Made by a program: the position numbers and the translations under genes
DNA from: Agrobacterium tumefaciens
GTDB lineage: Bacteria; Pseudomonadota; Alphaproteobacteria; Rhizobiales; Rhizobiaceae
Assembly (NCBI RefSeq): GCF_013337285.1
Contig: NZ_SUPW01000003.1
Coordinates: 372,001-436,000, forward strand
Direction of reading: 5' to 3'
Length of the DNA: 64,000 nucleotides
Notes under the pieces: model-generated
The model's database searches: none
The model's input: the letters and a program-made list of their open reading frames with translations, nothing else
What the model was told of the DNA's origin: nothing
Part shown: piece by piece, positions 59,171 through 64,000 of the stretch
Numbering within the stretch: position 1 is the first letter of the stretch
Layout of the letters: each line of letters begins with the position of its first letter

Positions 59171-59266
59171 CGACAGGCGCCTCCATTCGTTTCTGAATGA
59201 AGGGCTAACATATGGAATTCCACCAAGTCAACTACCAGGAATATTTTTTTCTTCTAAGGCAACTTT
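59171..59266 (-). promoter_or_regulatory. mgsABC promoter region
   Basis: Contains the palindrome TGGAATTCCA (59213-59222) and, on the minus strand, TTGACT (59231-59226). The extended site ATATGGAATTCCACCA agrees with the GntR operator at 52821 in 12 of 16 positions. No good -10 at standard spacing was found. Confidence 0.4.
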
Positions 59267-59932
59267 TCAATCATTGGCCACCCGCCTTTGCGGATAGGAA
59301 ATGATCGACAAATAGCGGGCGGGAAGCTTCATCAGTTCCTCTGGCCCATGCGGCGCATCGGCGTCGAAAAACAGGCTGTCCCCCGTCTCCATGGTGAAAA
59401 GCTGCTCGCCGTGGCGGTAAACCACCTCGCCTTCCAGCATGTACAAAAACTCCATGCCCTCGTGCTGGAAGGTCGGAAACACATCAGAATCAGTCGTCAG
59501 CGTGATGAGATAGGGTTCGACGGTGACACCGCTGGTATTGTTGTCGATATGGCCAAGCAGGCTGTATTGATGGCCGGCGCGGGTGCCTCGGCGATCGATA
59601 TTCACTCCTTGACCAGCCTTGACGAAGGTGGCGCTGCGCGGCTCCTCGAAACCACGAAAAAAAGCCGTGATCGGCACACCCAGCGCCTTTGACAGCGTCT
59701 GCAGCGTGGTGAGCGACGGGGAAATATTGCCGTTTTCGATCTTGGAAAGCATGCCCACCGATACGCCCGTGGCCGATGCAAGATCAGTGACGGTGATGCC
59801 GAGCTTCTTGCGATAGGTCCGTACCTCGTGGCCAATCGCCATTTCCAGATTGTTGACCCTCGGCTCGCGAACGGCATGCGGGTCTTGCGACAGAACCTGC
59901 GCTTGCTCGACCTTGGTGGTTTCCTTTGCCAT
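59267..59932 (-). CDS. XRE-family regulator with cupin sensor domain
   Basis: About 221 residues from ATG 59932, which has GGAGG five bases upstream; an in-frame ATG at 59947 has none. Helix-turn-helix (about 30-85, VTDLASATGVSVGMLSKIEN then GNISPSLTTL) and C-terminal cupin_2 domain (about 120-215, FQHEGMEFLYMLEGEVVYRHG). This PuuR-like class senses small metabolites. It lies 97 bases upstream of mgsA on the same strand and is a good candidate to control methylamine genes. Confidence 0.87.
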   Translation of the reverse strand: MAKETTKVEQAQVLSQDPHAVREPRVNNLEMAIGHEVRTYRKKLGITVTDLASATGVSVGMLSKIENGNISPSLTTLQTLSKALGVPITAFFRGFEEPRSATFVKAGQGVNIDRRGTRAGHQYSLLGHIDNNTSGVTVEPYLITLTTDSDVFPTFQHEGMEFLYMLEGEVVYRHGEQLFTMETGDSLFFDADAPHGPEELMKLPARYLSIISYPQRRVAND

Positions 59933-59976
59933 GGGATCCTCCGGCAATATCGTGTTTTTCCTTCTTTACAGGAAAA

Positions 59977-60957
59977 CTATTTTAATTCGGAGGAAATCTT
60001 TGTCCTTAGCGCATTCGGAGTGTGGCCAAAATGGGCCTTGAAGCTTCCCGAAAAATGACCCGCACTGGAGAAGCCGGTGGCGAAGGCAACTTCCGCGATG
60101 GAGAGCGGGCTTTGTTCCAGAAGCCGCCGGGCATGATCAAGGCGGATCGCCCGATAGGTATCGAGAAAACTCGTCTTAAGATGGGTCGCGAAAAGCCGGT
60201 CCAGGTGCCGCGCGCTCGTTCCCGCCAGTTTCGCCATGTTCCGCCGGTCAAGCGGGCTTTCGATGGCCGTTTCCATTTTTTCCAGCACGGTCAGCAAGGC
60301 CGGGTGGTTGGTGCCGTAGCGCTCCGCCGAGGAGCCGCGTTGCGGCGCGCCGGGTTCGGCCACAGCCGTGTGCAGATACCAGTCGCTGACACGCCGTGCG
60401 AAATGCGCACCCATTCTCTGCGAAATCATCGCATGCATCATATCAAGTGGCGCAACACCACCGGCGCAGGTGATGCGGTCACCATCGAAAACAAACCGCG
60501 CCTGTCGGGGCGAGAGGTGGCCGAAAGCCTCCCGCAGCACCGGCGCATGTTCCCAATGGATGGTGAAATCGCGATTATCCAGCAGCCCCGCCGCTGCCAG
60601 CACATAAGCACCGCTGGAAATGCCGCCTATCCGGACACCCTGACGCGCCAGCCGCCGCAATGTGCCAAACGAATTTTCCGCAATTGCCCAGTCCTGCGGC
60701 CCGCCGCCAGCACAGACGAAAATGGTGTGGCATCGCTCGCCAGCGGCGGCGAGCGCTTCGCAATCGATATTGATGCCGGACGAGCTTCTGACAGCCTCAC
60801 CATCGAAGGAGAGAGGCACGATCTCATAGAGATCGGTTCCGGCAATCAGATTGGCGGCCCGCAGCGGCTCCGCCGCCGACGCGTAAGACATCAGCGCGAA
60901 ATTCGAAACGAGGACAAAACCGATCCGCTGGAGGTTCTTCTGTTCAATTGTCGTCAT
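59977..60957 (-). CDS. GlxA-type AraC-family regulator
   Basis: Protein of 326 residues: N-terminal DJ-1/PfpI-like amidotransferase domain (about 10-190, FVCAGGGPQDWAIAEN, IGGISSGAYVLAAAGLLD) and C-terminal AraC helix-turn-helix pair (about 225-320, FATGFSSAGHFSGSFKAHFG). This is the architecture of GbdR/SouR regulators of betaine and sarcosine use. It is divergent from the mgdA gene with 90 bases between, so it probably activates the Mgd genes. The nucleophile Cys position reads ISSGAY, so the DJ-1 domain is a sensor rather than an enzyme. Confidence 0.88.
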   Translation of the reverse strand: MTTIEQKNLQRIGFVLVSNFALMSYASAAEPLRAANLIAGTDLYEIVPLSFDGEAVRSSSGINIDCEALAAAGERCHTIFVCAGGGPQDWAIAENSFGTLRRLARQGVRIGGISSGAYVLAAAGLLDNRDFTIHWEHAPVLREAFGHLSPRQARFVFDGDRITCAGGVAPLDMMHAMISQRMGAHFARRVSDWYLHTAVAEPGAPQRGSSAERYGTNHPALLTVLEKMETAIESPLDRRNMAKLAGTSARHLDRLFATHLKTSFLDTYRAIRLDHARRLLEQSPLSIAEVAFATGFSSAGHFSGSFKAHFGHTPNALRTKISSELK

Positions 60958-60970
60958 GTCTTTATTCTAG

Positions 60971-60978
60971 ATTATAAT
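60971..60978. promoter_or_regulatory. Candidate -10 element for mgdA
   Basis: ATTATAAT contains TATAAT (60973-60978) with TTGTCG 19 bases upstream on the plus strand, 70 bases before the mgdA start. Spacing is long, so the promoter may need the AraC-type activator. Confidence 0.35.
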
Positions 60979-61047
60979 GTCCTTTATCTGCAATTCTCTT
61001 TTCGACCCACCGGCTACACTCGTGAAATATCGTTCGAGGTACGCCAG

Positions 61048-62298
61048 ATGCGCTATTCCGCTTTTTCCATTTTCATGAACGGCCTTCTCGGCAACAAAGC
61101 GTGGAAGCCCGCATGGCGTGATGTTGCGCCCAAACCGCATTATGATGTCATCATCGTTGGCGGCGGCGGGCACGGGTTGGCGACGGCCTATTATCTCGCC
61201 AAGGAATTCGGCATCACCAATGTCGCGGTGCTGGAAAAGAACTATGTCGGCTCCGGCAATGTCGGACGCAACACCACCATCATCCGCTCCAACTATTTGC
61301 TGCCCGGCAACAACCCCTTCTACGAGCTTTCTATGAAGCTGTGGGAAGGGTTGGAGCAGGATTTCAACTTTAACGCCATGGTCTCGCAGCGTGGCGTGCT
61401 GAACCTCTTCCATTCGGATGCGCAGCGTGACTCTTATACGCGGCGCGGCAATGCCATGCGGCTGCACGGCGTCGATGCCGAATTGCTGGATAAGGCGTCA
61501 GTGAAGGCGATGTTGCCGTTTCTCGATTTCGACAATGCCCGCTTTCCCATTCACGGCGGCCTGCTGCAAAAGCGCGGCGGCACCGTGCGGCATGATGCAG
61601 TGGCCTGGGGTTATGCGCGCGGCGCGGACAGCCGAGGCGTCGACATTATACAGGGCTGCGAGGTAACCGGCATTCGTCGGGAAAACGGCAGGGTCGTGGG
61701 CGTCGAGACCAGCAAGGGCTTTATCGGTTGCGGCAAGCTGGCACTGGCGGCGGCGGGTAACTCCTCGCAGGTGGCCGGCATGGCCGGGCTGAAACTGCCG
61801 ATCGAAAGCCACGTATTGCAGGCTTTTGTGTCAGAAGGGTTGAAACCCTTCATCGATGGCGTCGTCACCTTCGGGGCGGGGCATTTTTACGTTTCGCAAT
61901 CGGACAAGGGCGGCCTCGTCTTCGGCGGCGATATCGATGGTTACAATTCCTATGCCCAGCGCGGCAATCTGGCGACGGTCGAACATGTCGCCGAAGCCGG
62001 CAAGGCGATGATACCGGCGCTCTCCCGCGTCCGGGTTCTGCGCTCTTGGGGCGGCATCATGGATATGTCGATGGACGGCTCACCGATCATCGACCGCACG
62101 CCGATCGACAATCTCTACCTGAATGCCGGCTGGTGTTACGGCGGCTTCAAGGCGACGCCCGCATCCGGTTTCTGCTTCGCCCATCTTCTGGCGCGCGGCG
62201 CACCGCAGGAAACGGCAACGGCCTTCCGGCTGGATCGCTTCCAGCGCGGTTACCTCATCGATGAAAAAGGCCAGGGCGCCCAGCCCAACCTTCATTAA
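61048..62298 (+). CDS. mgdA: N-methylglutamate dehydrogenase subunit A (sarcosine oxidase beta-like)
   Basis: Protein of 416 residues from ATG 61048, with GAGGT eight bases upstream; the open frame extends 1 kb further left only because it shadows the opposite AraC gene. FAD-binding start YDVIIVGGGGHGLATAYYLA, NVAVLEKNYVGSGNVGRNTT and the IIRSNYLLPG motif around the flavin-linkage region. Beta subunit of the heterotetrameric sarcosine oxidase/N-methylglutamate dehydrogenase family. The neighbouring gmaS-mgs genes favour N-methylglutamate, oxidised to glutamate plus a C1 unit on tetrahydrofolate; sarcosine is the alternative. Confidence 0.85.
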   Translation: MRYSAFSIFMNGLLGNKAWKPAWRDVAPKPHYDVIIVGGGGHGLATAYYLAKEFGITNVAVLEKNYVGSGNVGRNTTIIRSNYLLPGNNPFYELSMKLWEGLEQDFNFNAMVSQRGVLNLFHSDAQRDSYTRRGNAMRLHGVDAELLDKASVKAMLPFLDFDNARFPIHGGLLQKRGGTVRHDAVAWGYARGADSRGVDIIQGCEVTGIRRENGRVVGVETSKGFIGCGKLALAAAGNSSQVAGMAGLKLPIESHVLQAFVSEGLKPFIDGVVTFGAGHFYVSQSDKGGLVFGGDIDGYNSYAQRGNLATVEHVAEAGKAMIPALSRVRVLRSWGGIMDMSMDGSPIIDRTPIDNLYLNAGWCYGGFKATPASGFCFAHLLARGAPQETATAFRLDRFQRGYLIDEKGQGAQPNLH

Positions 62299-62321
62299 AT
62301 TGCGGATCAAGGACATCTGAA

Positions 62322-62597
62322 ATGGCAAGTCTCGTGCCCTGCCCGCATTGCGGGCCAAGACCCAAGGAAGAATTCACCATTAAGGGTGCCGCCCTTGCCC
62401 GGCCGGCAGCGGATGCCGGCGCCGAGGAATGGTTCGATTACGTCTATCTGCGCGATAATCCGCGCGGCACCTATGAAGAATATTGGCACCACACCGCTGG
62501 TTGCCGCCGCTGGCTGGTCGTTAGCCGCGATACGGTCACCCATGAGATATCCGCCTGCCGTGATGCCGCCGATGAGAAGAAAGTGACAAGCGCATGA
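62322..62597 (+). CDS. mgdB: N-methylglutamate dehydrogenase subunit B (sarcosine oxidase delta-like)
   Basis: Protein of 91 residues, the small zinc-binding delta subunit: CPHCGPRPKEEFTI (Cys7, Cys10), EWFDYVYLRDNPRG, and HHTAGCRRW supplying the other ligands. It lies 23 bases after mgdA, and its stop overlaps the next start (ATGA). Confidence 0.87.
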   Translation: MASLVPCPHCGPRPKEEFTIKGAALARPAADAGAEEWFDYVYLRDNPRGTYEEYWHHTAGCRRWLVVSRDTVTHEISACRDAADEKKVTSA

Positions 62598-64000
62598 CCT
62601 TCCACCGCCTGAAGACCGGCGGTCTGATCGACCGCTCCAAACCGCTTTCCTTCACTTTCGACGGCAAAACCATGCGAGGCTTCGAAGGCGACAGCCTTGC
62701 CTCCGCCCTGCTCGCCAACGGCCAGCAACTCGTCGGCCGCAGTTTCAAGTATCACCGCCCGCGCGGCATATTGACGGCGGGCGCCGCCGAGCCGAACGCG
62801 TTGATGACGATTGGCAGCGGCGGGCGTACGGAGCCGAACACGCGCGCCACCATGCAGGAGCTTTATGCCGGGCTGGAAGCGAAAAGCCAAAACCGCTGGC
62901 CCTCCCTCGATTTCGATATCGGCGCACTGACCGGCCTTCTTTCGCCCTTTCTCGGCGCGGGTTTCTACTACAAGACGTTCATGTGGCCCGCCGCCTTTTG
63001 GGAAAAAATCTACGAGCCCTTCATTCGCAAAGCCGCCGGTCTCGGCAAGGCAAGCTACGAGGCAGACCCGGATGCCTATGACAAATGCTGGGCGCATTGC
63101 GATCTGCTGGTGATCGGTTCCGGCGCAGCGGGACTTGCAGCGGCGCTTGCCGCAGGGCGCGTCGGCGCACGCGTCATCATTCTGGACGAACATTCCGTCG
63201 CGGGTGGTGGGCTTTTGTCTGAAACCGCAATCATAGGCGGCAAGAGCGCTCCGGATTTCACCGCGCAATGCATTGCCGAGCTCGAAGCCCTGCCGAATGT
63301 GACGGTACTGACGCGGACCACGGCCTTCGGCTGGTATGACGGCAATGTCTTCGGCGCGGTGGAGCGGGTACAGAAGCACTTGGCTCACCCCAAAACGCAT
63401 GTGCCGGTGGAGCGCCTGTGGCGCATCGTCGCCAAACGCGCGCTGCTTGCCACCGGCGCGGAAGAGCGGCCGCTGGTCTTCGGCGGCAATGATATTCCCG
63501 GCGTGATGGTGGCGAGCGCCATGCGCAGCTATCTCAACCGTTATGCCATAAGCCCCGGCAAGACGACGGCGATTTTCACCACCAATGACAGCGGTTACTC
63601 GCTCGCCCGCGATCTGGAGGCGCAGGGTGTCACTCTTGCCGCCATCATCGATAGCCGCCAGCAGGGTAATCCCGGTTACGAAGGCAAGGCGCGTGTCATC
63701 AAAGGTGGCGTCGTCTCGAATGCAAAGGGCGGCAAGGCGCTGTCCGCCATAGAGATTTATGCCAATGACCGCACGGAGAGCATGAATATCGATGCGCTCG
63801 CCATGTCGGGCGGTCTCAGCCCCGTTATCCATCTTGCCTGCCATCGCGGCGGAAAGCCGGTCTGGTCGGAAGACAATGTTGCCTTCCTCGCACCCGCCAA
63901 TCTCAAGGGGCTCGAACTCGCCGGCACGGTATCCGCGATAAATGGCATCGCCGCCTGCCTTGAGGATGGCGCGCGAAAGGGTGCGGCGCTTGCGCAGGAT
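62594..64000 (+). CDS. mgdC: N-methylglutamate dehydrogenase subunit C (sarcosine oxidase alpha-like), truncated by the window
   Basis: First 469 codons of a gene that runs past the right edge; the family is about 1000 residues, so roughly half is missing for lack of sequence. It begins MTFHRLKTGGLIDRSKPLSF; a ferredoxin-like N-terminal domain (about 15-110) precedes a NAD/FAD Rossmann domain with CDLLVIGSGAAGLAAALAAG (about 175). No frameshift. The expected C-terminal GCV_T tetrahydrofolate domain and the gamma subunit gene (mgdD) would lie outside the window. Confidence 0.87.
   Translation, partial: MTFHRLKTGGLIDRSKPLSFTFDGKTMRGFEGDSLASALLANGQQLVGRSFKYHRPRGILTAGAAEPNALMTIGSGGRTEPNTRATMQELYAGLEAKSQNRWPSLDFDIGALTGLLSPFLGAGFYYKTFMWPAAFWEKIYEPFIRKAAGLGKASYEADPDAYDKCWAHCDLLVIGSGAAGLAAALAAGRVGARVIILDEHSVAGGGLLSETAIIGGKSAPDFTAQCIAELEALPNVTVLTRTTAFGWYDGNVFGAVERVQKHLAHPKTHVPVERLWRIVAKRALLATGAEERPLVFGGNDIPGVMVASAMRSYLNRYAISPGKTTAIFTTNDSGYSLARDLEAQGVTLAAIIDSRQQGNPGYEGKARVIKGGVVSNAKGGKALSAIEIYANDRTESMNIDALAMSGGLSPVIHLACHRGGKPVWSEDNVAFLAPANLKGLELAGTVSAINGIAACLEDGARKGAALAQD

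Noticed and set aside
60022..61047. N-terminal extension of the mgdA frame by about 340 codons
   Set aside because: The extension is antisense to the AraC-type regulator; the sarcosine oxidase beta-like protein begins naturally at ATG 61048 with a good ribosome site.
62471..63844. 457-codon minus-strand frame opposite mgdB and mgdC
   Set aside because: Both sense genes have diagnostic motifs; the antisense frame has none.

Overview
The window reads as chromosomal DNA of an alphaproteobacterium of the Rhizobiaceae, most likely an Agrobacterium/Rhizobium. The basis is the GC-rich coding style, rhizobial gene neighbourhoods (asparagine permease, asparaginase and aspartase with a GntR regulator; glutamine-synthetase-like GmaS with split glutamate-synthase subunits) and a candidate CtrA site. 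I saw no rRNA, tRNA, CRISPR array, insertion sequence or prophage. The last gene runs off the right edge. Genus and replicon are inference.

Region 1 (1-10.9 kb) is housekeeping and envelope: a stomatin/NfeD pair, KdsD-type arabinose-5-phosphate isomerase, a lone PAS protein, an outer-membrane beta-barrel protein, GalU, an MltB-like lytic transglycosylase, a degenerate SGNH protein and a two-component system. Region 2 (10.9-18.7 kb) holds glutamate synthase (gltB, gltD, with an unlisted 52-aa membrane-protein gene between them) and a threonine aldolase. Region 3 (18.8-27.1 kb) is a complete kdp potassium-ATPase operon including kdpF and two further microprotein genes, preceded by a structured leader. 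Region 4 (27.3-32.1 kb) is an asparagine/aspartate unit (asparaginase, permease, aspartase, GntR regulator) with paired operator-like repeats. Region 5 (32.2-38.4 kb) is a TriABC-like RND pump with two tandem adaptors and a divergent TetR regulator.

Region 6 (38.4-53.7 kb) is the most interesting. One long minus-strand operon (48996 down to 38427) encodes a DUF1185 protein, an alpha/beta hydrolase, a flavin reductase, a luciferase-family monooxygenase, an aldehyde dehydrogenase, a NIPSNAP protein, a spermidine/putrescine-type ABC importer and a succinate-semialdehyde dehydrogenase. This enzyme set matches the trigonelline (N-methylnicotinate) ring-opening pathway known from Acinetobacter (TgnA-E), whose products are succinate semialdehyde, formate and methylamine. 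Upstream lie an iron alcohol dehydrogenase, a polar-amino-acid ABC importer and a FadR-type GntR regulator. A shared operator (TTATGGYRTRCCA type) stands before three of these units.

Region 7 (53.8-64 kb) carries what is needed to use the released methylamine and C1 units: PurU, gamma-glutamylmethylamide synthetase (GmaS), N-methylglutamate synthase (MgsABC), two regulators and the start of N-methylglutamate dehydrogenase (MgdABC, the last truncated by the window). Regions 6 and 7 together look like one catabolic island: import an N-methylated heterocycle, open the ring, send carbon to succinate, and recover nitrogen from methylamine as glutamate. The substrate assignment is inference.
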